Below, one piece after another: positions 1-7,670 of a stretch of DNA of 64,000 nt. Source of the stretch: Pseudomonas sp. R5(2019) (lineage in GTDB: Bacteria > Pseudomonadota > Gammaproteobacteria > Pseudomonadales > Pseudomonadaceae); the NCBI RefSeq assembly GCF_009905435.1, contig NZ_JAAAMT010000016.1, forward strand, positions 43,952 through 107,951, given 5' to 3'. The notes under the pieces are model-generated. The model searched no databases. It was not told the origin of the DNA and was given only the letters and a program-made list of their open reading frames with translations. The number at the start of each line of letters is the position of its first letter. Position 1 is the stretch's first letter. The position numbers and the translations under genes were made by a program.

Positions 1-181
1 GTTCAAGCGGCGAATAGCGAACAAAGTCTACATGTGCGGCAAGGCCCTTAAAATGGAGACCTTCTGAGCGTTCATAGTACTCCCTCTCTTTCTTGGAAAT
101 CAGCGCCTGAAGTTCATCTTCCGAGTGTTTGAAGACTTCTGCTACATCTTTTCCGTACTGGTATTGCGTGGTGTTAGTCAT
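1..181 (-). CDS. Unknown small protein of the integrated element (partial, runs off left edge)
   Basis: An open frame begins at an ATG at 181 and stays open to the window edge, giving at least 60 residues starting MTNTTQYQYGKDVAEVF. An AAGGA ribosome binding site lies just upstream. The stop of the preceding gene is only 17 bases away, so this is probably the fourth gene of a small minus-strand operon. The visible part is charged and looks helical, with no signal peptide or membrane segment. I do not recognise the family. The context is the end of an integrated element, so a phage- or island-borne accessory role is likely but unproven. Confidence 0.6.
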   Translation of the reverse strand, partial: MTNTTQYQYGKDVAEVFKHSEDELQALISKKEREYYERSEGLHFKGLAAHVDFVRYSPLE

Positions 182-198
182 AGTTTATTCCTTGTGAG

Positions 199-759
199 TT
201 ACTTGTACTTGTTACGTGTTTTAATCTGCTGGATAAGGCTCTGGCGGGCCTTGTCGTCGCTAGGGGGTGGGTTAGTATTGCTGGCGTTGCTGGCGTTGCT
301 GGCGTTGCTGGCGTTGCTGGCGTTGCTGGCGTTGCTGGCAGCCTTGGCGGGTCTTGTAGCGGGGTTGGCTAGCTTATTCTGGCGGGCTTCGAGTAGTGTC
401 TCTAACTCTGCACGGGAGACGCCTCGCTTTGCAGCTTCTGCCTCCATGAACAAGTTTAGTTCGGCCTTAACTTTGTCCACCTTAACTTTAGCCGCCGATT
501 GAGCTTGAGCAGACTTGGCAACGGCTGTCTGTGCTGCCTTGATCTTGGACTCTTGTTTCAACTTTCTAAAGTCGAGCAAGTCACTGAGAGTTGTAATCAT
601 CCCGGCTGGGAAAACATGGTCCTCAAGACCGTTGAGATAATCGAGTTCCATCTGCGTCACTTCAACGAAGTCGAAGCTGGCTGATTCTCGTGGATGATGT
701 GTCAGCCCCATGATGGCATCGTTAGACTTCAGGACCTCTAGGTATAGTTTCTGTGTCAT
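199..759 (-). CDS. Unknown protein with an Ala-Ser-Asn tandem repeat
   Basis: This 186-residue protein of unknown function starts MTQKLYLEVLK. Its start overlaps the previous gene's stop by four bases (ATGA), which indicates translational coupling. The middle (about residues 65-125) is rich in Lys, Ala, Glu and Gln and is probably helical or coiled coil. It is followed by seven consecutive Ala-Ser-Asn triplets, then a Pro-rich turn and a basic C-terminus. The triplets come from a 9-bp tandem DNA repeat, so copy number could vary by slippage without breaking the frame. No signal peptide or transmembrane segment is visible. It is an accessory gene of the integrated element; I cannot assign a function. 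Confidence 0.75.
   Translation of the reverse strand: MTQKLYLEVLKSNDAIMGLTHHPRESASFDFVEVTQMELDYLNGLEDHVFPAGMITTLSDLLDFRKLKQESKIKAAQTAVAKSAQAQSAAKVKVDKVKAELNLFMEAEAAKRGVSRAELETLLEARQNKLANPATRPAKAASNASNASNASNASNASNASNTNPPPSDDKARQSLIQQIKTRNKYK
280..339. repeat. 9-bp tandem repeat (GCTGGCGTT), six perfect units plus a partial one
   Basis: Six perfect head-to-tail units of GCTGGCGTT run from 280 to 333, followed by a partial unit to 339. On the minus strand each unit encodes Asn-Ala-Ser in the 199-759 gene. The unit length is a multiple of three, so expansion or contraction changes only the length of the low-complexity stretch. Confidence 0.95.
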
Positions 760-1004
760 TGTGGTTGCAACTCCTTTCTATCGCCAACCGTCCGGAAGCG
801 GCGATCAGCATTAATGTACCGTCTAAAGATTTTCAGCTCTGAGAGCAGGGGGCGGATGGTTGGCCAGGATTTCTGCCAAGCGTGGAAAAAACTCCAATCG
901 GAGTCCTGCTCGCGGATATAATGAAAATTTACTGGGTCATGTTTGCCATCACAGAGCCGGACAATCTCGCCAGTTGAGGGATTGATCTCGTGGAACAGGT
1001 TCAT
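756..1004 (-). CDS. Unknown small protein of the integrated element
   Basis: This 82-residue protein begins MNLFHEINPSTGEIVRL and is Trp- and Arg-rich in its middle and C-terminal parts. It overlaps both neighbours by four bases (ATGA at 1001-1004 and at 756-759), so the three genes are almost certainly co-transcribed and translationally coupled. There is no signal peptide or membrane segment. I do not recognise the family. The tight operon near a tyrosine recombinase suggests an accessory role on the integrated element. Confidence 0.65.
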   Translation of the reverse strand: MNLFHEINPSTGEIVRLCDGKHDPVNFHYIREQDSDWSFFHAWQKSWPTIRPLLSELKIFRRYINADRRFRTVGDRKELQPQ

Positions 1005-1210
1005 GCTGCTGTCTCTTGTGGTTGGTTGTTAGTTTGTTCTTGGAGCAGATACTCTTTCTCAAGTTGCTCAGGTGTTGCTTTACTGTTGCTTGCTCGCCAG
1101 TTGCGTGTCTGGCAAACATGGCTGCACCAGCGGGATCTATGAGAGCGGCTGTAATATGTACTTCCGCAATGATCACAGGCTTTTCTCTTCAATGGGTAAC
1201 GCTTCGACAT
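1001..1210 (-). CDS. Small zinc-ribbon-like protein of the integrated element
   Basis: This 69-residue basic protein has a paired-cysteine pattern, CDHCG near residue 12 and CSHVC near residue 29, typical of a small zinc ribbon or knuckle. Arg, His and Ser residues lie between the pairs, and the C-terminal tail is Gln- and Asn-rich. A CGGAG ribosome binding site precedes the ATG. It is the first gene of the four-gene minus-strand operon and overlaps the next gene by four bases. Zinc binding is inferred from the cysteine spacing. Nucleic-acid binding is plausible for such a small basic protein, but no specific family is recognised. Confidence 0.7.
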   Translation of the reverse strand: MSKRYPLKRKACDHCGSTYYSRSHRSRWCSHVCQTRNWRASNSKATPEQLEKEYLLQEQTNNQPQETAA

Positions 1211-1740
1211 AGTTGACTCCGAGTGTGTAGGTGCTTATCGAACGCCAAAGAAAACCCGCAAATCCATGTAGGACTTCGGGGAGGTTGGCGTTCAGGTTGT
1301 TCGCACTAGGGTAGTGCGGGGGATGCTGCAATGCAGCAAATCTAGAAATTAGTCGCCGTTACACTGCACCCACGGCGGGGGTTACTTTGAGATGCAAGGT
1401 CCAATATGCCAAAGCCTTGATCATCCAGTGCAGCTGTCTTCTCGCTGAAGTTTGCCGATCTTCTGCACTTGGATCGACAACAAGTTTCGAGCAACAAGTT
1501 TGGAAAGGAAGGGTCCGGACTATATTGCAGCAGTTGGGGAAACTTGGAGGGGGAGTTGCTGGGGGAGTTGTATCTAAGCAGGCTACCTATTCTACACACT
1601 TTATTGATTTTGTCAAGCACTTTCATGCTGGAAAGTCAAGACTTTTGTGATGATCGGTAGTTTCTTGCGTGCGTTCTTGCGTGGAATCTGTAGCACTTGG
1701 CCCTTGTTAGACACTCAGATTTCACGTAGGAACGCGCTGA
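1211..1740. other. Non-coding stretch between the small-gene operon and the integrase
   Basis: I see no convincing gene in these 530 bases. They must hold the promoter of the minus-strand operon that starts at 1210. Structured features are an inverted repeat GAACGCCA (1240-1247) with TGGCGTTC (1286-1293), a hairpin CGCACTA/TAGTGCG (1302-1318), a hairpin GCTGCA/TGCAGC (1325-1337), and a 10-bp direct repeat TTCTTGCGTG at 1662-1671 and 1674-1683. Regulatory sites for the element or recombinase arm sites are possible readings. Confidence 0.5.
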
Positions 1741-3186
1741 TTAGGGGGTGCTGGCTGGCAGGGTGGGGAGTTTTGAGATTGCTGCCAGCTTCTGTGCTGC
1801 ACTGGCGCCCTTGCTGTAGACATCGAAGGTCACGGTGCCAGTTTCATGGCCGACCAACTCGGCGATCAACGAGAATGGTACGTCGGCCCTCGATAGCAGG
1901 GTGACTACCGTCGCACGGATGCTATGGAAAACATGGCGCGAGCCGAATCCCAGCGATGATTTGAGTCTACCGAACGCTTTGCTATGCGGGTCAGACCGAT
2001 TGCCATATTTGTTGCGGGAGGCGGATGGCACAAGGAAGCCGTCCTGTGCGTCATCCTTCAGGCGTTGCACCAGAGCCGTAAGGGCGGGGTGGATAGGCAC
2101 TACTCGGATACCCGCTGCCGTCTTGCTTTCTTTGATATCAAAACTCTGCACGCCATCCACCATCACGATGTGTTCGGTGCGTAGCTGGCAGAGTTCTTCA
2201 ATTCGGGCGCCTGTGTACGCTCCCAGGAGGATCAGGTCAGCGAGTGTATGCAATCCCTTCGTGTGGGCTTTCGCGCGCAGTGTGGACAGCTCAGCCAGTT
2301 CAAAGGCGGAGCGCTGGGCTTCGACCCTTTCCTTGCCCCGTAGCTGGGGCAGGTCGTGTTTCTCAAACGGGCTAACGGCGCCCTTGAAGTCTTGGCGCCA
2401 CTGGGCGTCGTACTTCATTGCCCAGTTCCAGAACATGTTGCCAGCGAGAAGGTACTGGGCTTTCGTCTTGGGGACGACCTTGAGAGAGTCGAGCCACGCA
2501 GACACGCAATCGAAGTCCAAGGCCTTGCCGGTTTCAGCAAGGAATGCCGATAGCTTCTTAAGCTTCGACTCCTGCTGATCAACCGTCTTGTTATCGACTG
2601 CCCTGTCCTCTCGGAAGGAACGGAACGCCGCTAACTTTACCGTGGTAATCGGTGACTTCGGTTTGTACGAAGAAGGGCGATGTACAATCCTCTTTGCCTC
2701 TTCAACCTCAGCAGCAGTAAGGCTGTACGTTCCTTCAGCCATCTGCACTGCGGCCTCACGGATAAGCTGAGTTGTACGCTGTACATGCGCGACAGTGGGG
2801 CGGGGCGCTGCTTCAAGTTGCGTCCTGAGCCCCGGACTCCGTTGGTCAAGGAAGGCAAGCAAATCCTCTTTAACTCTATCTGCGTCCTCGTCAGGTTTCA
2901 CTGACGCCAGCAACATGCCATCGAGGTCCTTTTCCAATATCAGACTGCCCGCTGCCAGTTCAGGCCTCCAGCTCTCTTTGAGTGCCTTTAGTTGTTCTCT
3001 AGCTGTTGCAATCTCCGCCTTCCATTGGGTGAGGTAGGGTAGGCGCCGATTCATGGCTTCGGATCGCAGGCCAGTCCCCAGCGACTTAGACAGAATCTTC
3101 CTGCCGCCGAACGCTTTCTGTACATCTGCGGGGATTGCCAGACGGACATGCCAAGTGCCGTCCTGATTTTCGAGATTGTTTGCCAT
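1741..3186 (-). CDS. Tyrosine recombinase (integrase) of an integrated element
   Basis: This site-specific recombinase of 481 residues probably integrates and excises the element at a tRNA-Ser 3' end. The N-terminal segment (about residues 1-40, with GTWHVRLAIPADVQ) resembles the DUF6538-type start common in this integrase group. A SAM-like core-binding domain is expected near residues 190-290. The C-terminal catalytic domain shows the expected residues: Arg328 (GARIEEL), Lys355 (ESKTAAG), His421 and Arg424 (HSIR), His447 (GHE) and nucleophile Tyr457 (VYSKG). The gene appears intact. Its start lies about 100 bases from the tRNA-like attachment remnant, and tandem 11-bp repeats precede it at 3205-3240. 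Confidence 0.95.
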   Translation of the reverse strand: MANNLENQDGTWHVRLAIPADVQKAFGGRKILSKSLGTGLRSEAMNRRLPYLTQWKAEIATAREQLKALKESWRPELAAGSLILEKDLDGMLLASVKPDEDADRVKEDLLAFLDQRSPGLRTQLEAAPRPTVAHVQRTTQLIREAAVQMAEGTYSLTAAEVEEAKRIVHRPSSYKPKSPITTVKLAAFRSFREDRAVDNKTVDQQESKLKKLSAFLAETGKALDFDCVSAWLDSLKVVPKTKAQYLLAGNMFWNWAMKYDAQWRQDFKGAVSPFEKHDLPQLRGKERVEAQRSAFELAELSTLRAKAHTKGLHTLADLILLGAYTGARIEELCQLRTEHIVMVDGVQSFDIKESKTAAGIRVVPIHPALTALVQRLKDDAQDGFLVPSASRNKYGNRSDPHSKAFGRLKSSLGFGSRHVFHSIRATVVTLLSRADVPFSLIAELVGHETGTVTFDVYSKGASAAQKLAAISKLPTLPASTP

Positions 3187-3204
3187 GCCGAGCCCTAGAT
3201 GGTC

Positions 3205-3240
3205 AATTGTACGTAGGAATTGTACGTAAAATTGACGTGA
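3205..3240. repeat. Tandem 11-bp repeats upstream of the integrase
   Basis: AATTGTACGTA occurs at 3205-3215 and 3218-3228, with a degenerate third copy (AATTGACGTGA) at 3230-3240. The spacing of 12-13 bases puts the copies at just over one helical turn. They lie immediately upstream of the integrase start, between the gene and the attachment remnant, as expected for integrase arm-type sites or autoregulatory operators. The role is inferred. Confidence 0.6.
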
Positions 3241-3289
3241 AGGCCAGTGAATACTGTGTTTTCTGGGGTTTTTACCGTTTCATGGAGAG

Positions 3290-3306
3290 TCCCTATCTCT
3301 CCGCCA
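3290..3306 (+). other. Attachment-site remnant: 17-base 3' end of a tRNA-Ser
   Basis: TCCCTATCTCTCCGCCA matches the T-arm end, acceptor strand and encoded CCA of bacterial serine tRNAs, whose acceptor stem is typically GGAGAG/CTCTCC. The rest of the tRNA is absent upstream, where element sequence begins. A terminator hairpin follows closely, as expected downstream of a real tRNA gene. This fits an att site left by integration into the tRNA 3' end. A GGAGAG at 3284-3289 can pair locally with CTCTCC and may be coincidence. Confidence 0.75.
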
Positions 3307-3320
3307 TACCTATACGTTAG

Positions 3321-3344
3321 AGCCCTGTTTATTCAGGGCTTTTT
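3321..3344 (+). terminator. Rho-independent terminator, probably of the disrupted tRNA-Ser unit
   Basis: AGCCCTG (3321-3327) pairs with CAGGGCT (3334-3340) across a six-base loop, followed by a T run. It sits 15 bases after the tRNA-like CCA, so it is most simply the original terminator of the tRNA-Ser transcript. Confidence 0.8.
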
Positions 3345-3574
3345 CGTTTCTGCGTGTCTGATAAAAAATCCAGCCCATGCTTTGGCCCACACCTTGGATG
3401 GTTCAGCGCCTTGCGCCAATCAAAACAGAAACGATCGACTGTCAATCGCCCAGCGGCAGATTGACAGAATTCAGACAGAATTAAAGCTGTCCTGTCCGAA
3501 GAGTTTGAAGGACACATCGGACAAGCAGCCACAGATACGGGAATGGCAGCACAGAGGCTGACAATAGCGTGGAA

Positions 3575-4759
3575 TCAGCCCTCGATAAAAACCTTCAACG
3601 GCGGTTCGTGCATCAGGAAGTTCTGGTGCGAGATGTTCCAGGCATAGGCGCCCGCGAGGGTGAACACCAGCAGGTCACCAATCGCTAGCTGCGCCACCGG
3701 TTGTTGTCTGGCAAGGACGTCCTTTGGCGTACACAACTGACCCACCAGCGTGACGGACTGATCGCTGATCTGTGCCGGCTGAGTGCCTCGCAGTACCGTG
3801 AACGGATGGTCGTGGCCTTGAGCCGCAGGCGTGCGGAAGTGATGAGTACCGCCGCGTCCGATGGCAAAAAACTCGCCGTGGCTGCTTTTGATGTCCAGCA
3901 CCTGCATGACGTAGTAGCCACATGCAGCGCTGATGAAGCGGCCGATCTCGAAACGTATGCGGGTCGCGCCCATGTCGTACTCATCGATCAACCCCTCCAG
4001 GCCCTGACAAAACCGTGGCCAGTCGAACGACTGCGCCGCGTCCTGATAGTTGATGCCCATCCCTCCGCCGACATTCAGTAGCGGCAGTTGCAGGTCGTGG
4101 TCGGCGCACAGCTGGCGGAAGGTCAGGAAGTAGCTGCGAATCAATTCAAGGTGCGCGTCGACATCCAGTTGGTGCGACAGCAAATGAAAGTGCAGTCCCT
4201 TGAGCTCCAGAGATGGCTCTTCGCGCAGCAATTGCAGGGCGCTTGCGAGACCTTCTTCATCCAGACCGAATGGCGTGGGTTTGCCGCCCATGACCAATCG
4301 GCTCTGCGGTGCCTGGGCCAGCTTCAGATTCAGCCGCAGCATCACCGCAGCCCGCACGCCGCGTTCGCGGGCGATGCGTGCCAGGCTGCGCAGTTCGGTC
4401 ACGCTCTCCACGTGAAACGCCGAAATCCGGTACTGCATGGCGATGTCCAGTTCGCGATCGAGCTTGCCGGGGCCACCAAAGATCAGCGGCTGGTCGGGGC
4501 ACTGCTCATGCAGCCACGTCAGTTCGCCGCCCGAGGCAGCCTCGAAACCGTCCACCCACGGCGCCAGGGTTTTCAGCACCAGGGCTTCGGGGTTGGCCTT
4601 GGCGGCGTAGAACAATTCGCAGTTTTCGGGCAGTACCTGACGCATTGCCTTTACGTGCCGTTCAAGGGCAGGCAGGTCGTAGACGTAGGCGCACAATGGT
4701 GCGTCGTGTTCAGTCTTGAGCTGCTCGATGCGTCGGGTGACGGAGACAGGAAGACTCAT
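3575..4759 (-). CDS. pvsE: PLP-dependent decarboxylase of vibrioferrin synthesis (PvsE-like)
   Basis: This fold-type III PLP decarboxylase (394 residues) is related to diaminopimelate/ornithine decarboxylases. In the vibrioferrin pathway PvsE is thought to decarboxylate the citryl-serine intermediate to citryl-ethanolamine. The PLP lysine is Lys54 in YAAKANP. The glycine-rich phosphate loop is NVGGGMG near residue 228, and a C-terminal beta domain follows. Its ATG overlaps the previous gene's stop by four bases (4756-4759), so it is the last gene of a coupled operon. Assignment to vibrioferrin rests on the full set and order of neighbours (ATP-grasp, two NIS synthetases, MFS, decarboxylase). 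A different citrate-based siderophore remains possible. Confidence 0.85.
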   Translation of the reverse strand: MSLPVSVTRRIEQLKTEHDAPLCAYVYDLPALERHVKAMRQVLPENCELFYAAKANPEALVLKTLAPWVDGFEAASGGELTWLHEQCPDQPLIFGGPGKLDRELDIAMQYRISAFHVESVTELRSLARIARERGVRAAVMLRLNLKLAQAPQSRLVMGGKPTPFGLDEEGLASALQLLREEPSLELKGLHFHLLSHQLDVDAHLELIRSYFLTFRQLCADHDLQLPLLNVGGGMGINYQDAAQSFDWPRFCQGLEGLIDEYDMGATRIRFEIGRFISAACGYYVMQVLDIKSSHGEFFAIGRGGTHHFRTPAAQGHDHPFTVLRGTQPAQISDQSVTLVGQLCTPKDVLARQQPVAQLAIGDLLVFTLAGAYAWNISHQNFLMHEPPLKVFIEG

Positions 4760-6531
4760 GCGCGTTTCCTCTTTTCAATGATCGCCAGCGGGCTGGGCAG
4801 TGAGGTGTAACCGGCCTCGCGGTCGGCGCGCATCATCAGGCGCGTCATGAAGTTTTCCTTGCTCGGGAAGGGCGCGCCGGCGCACAACTCGCGCAGTTCT
4901 GTCGGATGGTCGAGACGCGTGGATTGCGCGTGCAGCAGGTCGCCGATTCGCGCCCACAACTGTTGTTCCAACGAGTCGCTGCCGTTGGCCAGATGGAAGA
5001 TCGCTTCGCCGAGATTGTTCACCAGTGCGCAGTAACCCACTCGTTGCCAGGCCTTTTGCGCGCTGTAGTACACCGAGCTGCGGGTACGTTCATCCAGCGC
5101 ACTCAGGCGTTCGGCGGGCCAGATTTCAGGGACCAGCTTGGTGCCTTCCAGATCGCGAATCCAGACCTGGCTGGGCAGTCCGTCTTCAGCGAAGCCGATG
5201 ACCGTGTTCTGCAAATGCGGCTCCAGCACCACGCCCTGACGGAACAGGCAATACAGCACGCCGCCGAGCATCTGACCGGCATAGGCATCCAGCCAGTTCA
5301 GCGTGGCTTCCTCAATGCTCAAACCGGTGTTGTCGGCGTAGCGCTGTACCTGCTGGCGGCAGACACTGCGACCTTGTTGATCCCAGGTGAACAGCGCCAT
5401 TGCCACTTGCGGCTGATACCGCTCGCGGTCGGCGACGGGAAGGTTTTCCCGGTAAACTATACCGAAGCATTCGGTGACTTCGCGGGCCTCCTCCAGCGTA
5501 CCAAGGGCGCTGAGGTCCAGGCTGGTGGCGCTGGGTTCGGGCATCAATAGGAAGCCCGGTTGTTGCGTCGCCAACTCGCTCATGATCGGGCCGAGCAGGC
5601 GAGTGAGGGCGACGGCGCTGTCCAGTTCATACCAGGCGTTCTTGCGCACGCAGTTGGTCAGGCGCACGTGCATCGAGAACTTCATGAAATAGGCCATCTG
5701 CGGATGGTAGAGCGTGCGCACCGACGACGTCGGGTACATGGCCTGACCCAGGGGGCCGAGGTATTCGATCAAGCCCTGTTGTTGCGCACGCTGCACCAGC
5801 GGGTCGGCAAGCACGCGGGCGACTTCCCAGGGGTGACACGGATAGGCGTCGTCGCGCCCCGACAGTTGTCGCAGAGTACTGCGCGGATCCTCGCCCTGAT
5901 GACGAATCAGCGTCGGATCGACCTTGAACCAGTGCAACTGAAAGCGCGCCCCGACTTCCGGCGAGCAGGCCAGCAAATCGTCATGGGAGATGCCCTCGCG
6001 ACTTTTCGGCGTCGGATGCAGGGCGTGGCCCCACAGCTGATGTTGCTCGGACGCCAGCAGGCTGTCGGCTGCTTCGTTGGCCGGGCGTGAATGACGCAGA
6101 AAGGTGCGGGTGATCTGCAGGCTGTTGGCGACCTGTTGCAGCATCTCGCCGACGCGGTCGGCTCCACTGAGCGGGGTACATAGCAGGCGCGCCAGTTCGT
6201 GGGCGTTCAACGGTCGCCAGCTCTGGTTGTTACCTTTGAAATAGGGTGCGCTGATGTAGTGGCAACGGCCCAGAAGGCTGGTGCGGTCGATGCGTACGAC
6301 CAGCCGGCCACTGGGCAGGCGAATGCTGATGCAACGGCCGTTGGCCTGGCGCAGGCTCATCGGCAGATCCTGTGCTTGATAGTTCAGGTTCGCTTCGTTG
6401 CGTGGCAATGCGTATTCGCGCAAATAGCAATTGAGCAGGCACTCGACGGCATGTCGCTGGGCTTCGCCATCGAGGGCATGGTCATGCAGGGATACGGTGT
6501 TCAGCGATGCGGTATTCATAGCGAGCGTCAT
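4756..6531 (-). CDS. pvsD: IucA/IucC-family siderophore synthetase (PvsD-like)
   Basis: This NRPS-independent siderophore (NIS) synthetase of 591 residues activates a citrate-type carboxylate with ATP and condenses it with an amine or alcohol. In the vibrioferrin scheme PvsD joins citrate and serine. Family features are visible in order: CHPWE, KFSMHVRLTN, then HLQNTVIGF followed by IRDLEG, with a FhuF-like C-terminal region. The frame is open further upstream, but the ATG at 6531 overlaps the exporter stop by four bases and begins a sensible protein (MTLAMNTASL), so I chose it. The gene also overlaps the next gene by four bases. Acyl-substrate specificity cannot be read from the sequence alone. 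Confidence 0.87.
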   Translation of the reverse strand: MTLAMNTASLNTVSLHDHALDGEAQRHAVECLLNCYLREYALPRNEANLNYQAQDLPMSLRQANGRCISIRLPSGRLVVRIDRTSLLGRCHYISAPYFKGNNQSWRPLNAHELARLLCTPLSGADRVGEMLQQVANSLQITRTFLRHSRPANEAADSLLASEQHQLWGHALHPTPKSREGISHDDLLACSPEVGARFQLHWFKVDPTLIRHQGEDPRSTLRQLSGRDDAYPCHPWEVARVLADPLVQRAQQQGLIEYLGPLGQAMYPTSSVRTLYHPQMAYFMKFSMHVRLTNCVRKNAWYELDSAVALTRLLGPIMSELATQQPGFLLMPEPSATSLDLSALGTLEEAREVTECFGIVYRENLPVADRERYQPQVAMALFTWDQQGRSVCRQQVQRYADNTGLSIEEATLNWLDAYAGQMLGGVLYCLFRQGVVLEPHLQNTVIGFAEDGLPSQVWIRDLEGTKLVPEIWPAERLSALDERTRSSVYYSAQKAWQRVGYCALVNNLGEAIFHLANGSDSLEQQLWARIGDLLHAQSTRLDHPTELRELCAGAPFPSKENFMTRLMMRADREAGYTSLPSPLAIIEKRKRA

Positions 6532-7670
6532 GCCGGAATCTCCCGGGAAGTCATCAATAGAGGGCGCGCGAGCACCATGGCTGCCATGGCCGCCAGGCAC
6601 GCAACGAGAAAGGGGGACGCAATGCCGCAGGTCTGACTGACCAGACCGGCAGTGACACCGGCAGCGGTGCCGGCCCATTTGCCACTGGAGTCGAACCAGC
6701 CGAACAGGCGACCGGCGCTGCCTTTGCGGCTGCGCTGGCTCAGGCAGCGGTGCAGCCCGACAAAACTGAGCAGCATGCCGGCTCCGCTGAGCAGACGCAG
6801 AACGAACAGCGGCTCGGCCTGCACGCTCCAGAATTGCAGCGCGTTACTGATTGCCAGCAGCGCCAGCCCCGGCAACAGCAGGTTGCCCTGATGCTTCTGA
6901 ACCCAGGGCAGGGCCAGCAGGTAAACCAGATGCGGCAGGCTGTAGAGCACGCCGATCAAGGCATCGTTGCCAATGCCCAGTTGCTCGCCGAAGGGCACGA
7001 AGTAGGGAAAGGTGACGACCATCGCGAAGCTGAACAGAAACTGCACCGCCAGCAGCCGCGGCATGTCTTCCGGCAGTTCGCCCAATGCCTGGGCTTTCTT
7101 GCTGCCCAAGGCATGTTTGGGTGCGTCCTTGGGCAGCGGCAGGATGAGCACAAAGGCCAGCAGCGGTAACCAGGCCAGATAGCGATACAGGCTTAATCCC
7201 AAGCCTTGCGAGGTCAGCAGCCCCAACAGGATCGGGCCACTGATCATCGCTAGACGTGCCGAATACTGCGTCCAGTTCAGGGCGCGGGACAGATCGCCCT
7301 CCTTGAACTGGGTCGACAGGTAGGCGTTGGACGCCGCCATCGCGCCGCCGAAGGTGCCCTGGATGATCAACGCCAGGACGAACACCGGCAGATTGGGACT
7401 GAAGCCTGCCAGCAGAAAGCCCGCGAACAGCCCGGCATGAGCGCGCAGCAACGACAGGCGACAACCGTTGCGATCGGCCCAGCGTCCCCAGATCGGCGCC
7501 GCCAGTGCGGTGCAGAGTGTCGGCAGTACGAACAGCACACCGATGGCCCAGCCTGGTGTATCAGGTGCGAGGTCGGCGAGGATGCGCGGCAGGTACAACG
7601 GAATACCCAGCGCCGTGAAGGCCGACAGGTAGTGCCCCAGCAAGACGCTGGTGATCAGACGTCGTTGCAT
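6528..7670 (-). CDS. pvsC: MFS siderophore exporter (PvsC-like)
   Basis: This major facilitator superfamily protein of 380 residues has about twelve hydrophobic segments and begins MQRRLITSVLLGHYLSAF. The loop after the second helix, GRWADRNGCR, matches the MFS loop 2-3 motif. In the vibrioferrin cluster PvsC exports the finished siderophore across the inner membrane. The ATG at 7670 lies inside the end of the preceding synthetase gene (16-base overlap), and the stop overlaps the next start by four bases. A longer frame upstream exists, but it would add a hydrophilic extension translated from the neighbour, so it is rejected. Confidence 0.85.
   Translation of the reverse strand: MQRRLITSVLLGHYLSAFTALGIPLYLPRILADLAPDTPGWAIGVLFVLPTLCTALAAPIWGRWADRNGCRLSLLRAHAGLFAGFLLAGFSPNLPVFVLALIIQGTFGGAMAASNAYLSTQFKEGDLSRALNWTQYSARLAMISGPILLGLLTSQGLGLSLYRYLAWLPLLAFVLILPLPKDAPKHALGSKKAQALGELPEDMPRLLAVQFLFSFAMVVTFPYFVPFGEQLGIGNDALIGVLYSLPHLVYLLALPWVQKHQGNLLLPGLALLAISNALQFWSVQAEPLFVLRLLSGAGMLLSFVGLHRCLSQRSRKGSAGRLFGWFDSSGKWAGTAAGVTAGLVSQTCGIASPFLVACLAAMAAMVLARPLLMTSREIPA

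Larger units (their letters stand above)
3187..3574. other. Intergenic stretch with element boundary; otherwise no gene seen
   Basis: These 388 bases hold the integrase upstream repeats (3205-3240), the tRNA-Ser-like attachment remnant (3290-3306) and a terminator hairpin (3321-3344), annotated separately. From about 3345 to 3574 I see no gene, clear promoter or strong structure. This is the chromosomal flank between the element and the end of the siderophore operon. Confidence 0.6.

Noticed and set aside
280..339. CRISPR-like array
   Set aside because: The 9-bp units are directly contiguous without spacers and lie in a coding frame, so this is a coding minisatellite.
1342..1626. Possible 94-residue minus-strand gene between the operon and the integrase
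   Set aside because: It has no ribosome binding site, low-complexity Ser/Pro-rich translation from a G-rich repeat stretch, and no family resemblance.
3281..3306. Complete tRNA or small hairpin RNA at the element edge
   Set aside because: Only the last 17 bases of a tRNA are present. The GGAGAG that could pair with CTCTCC is too close to form a tRNA and may be chance.
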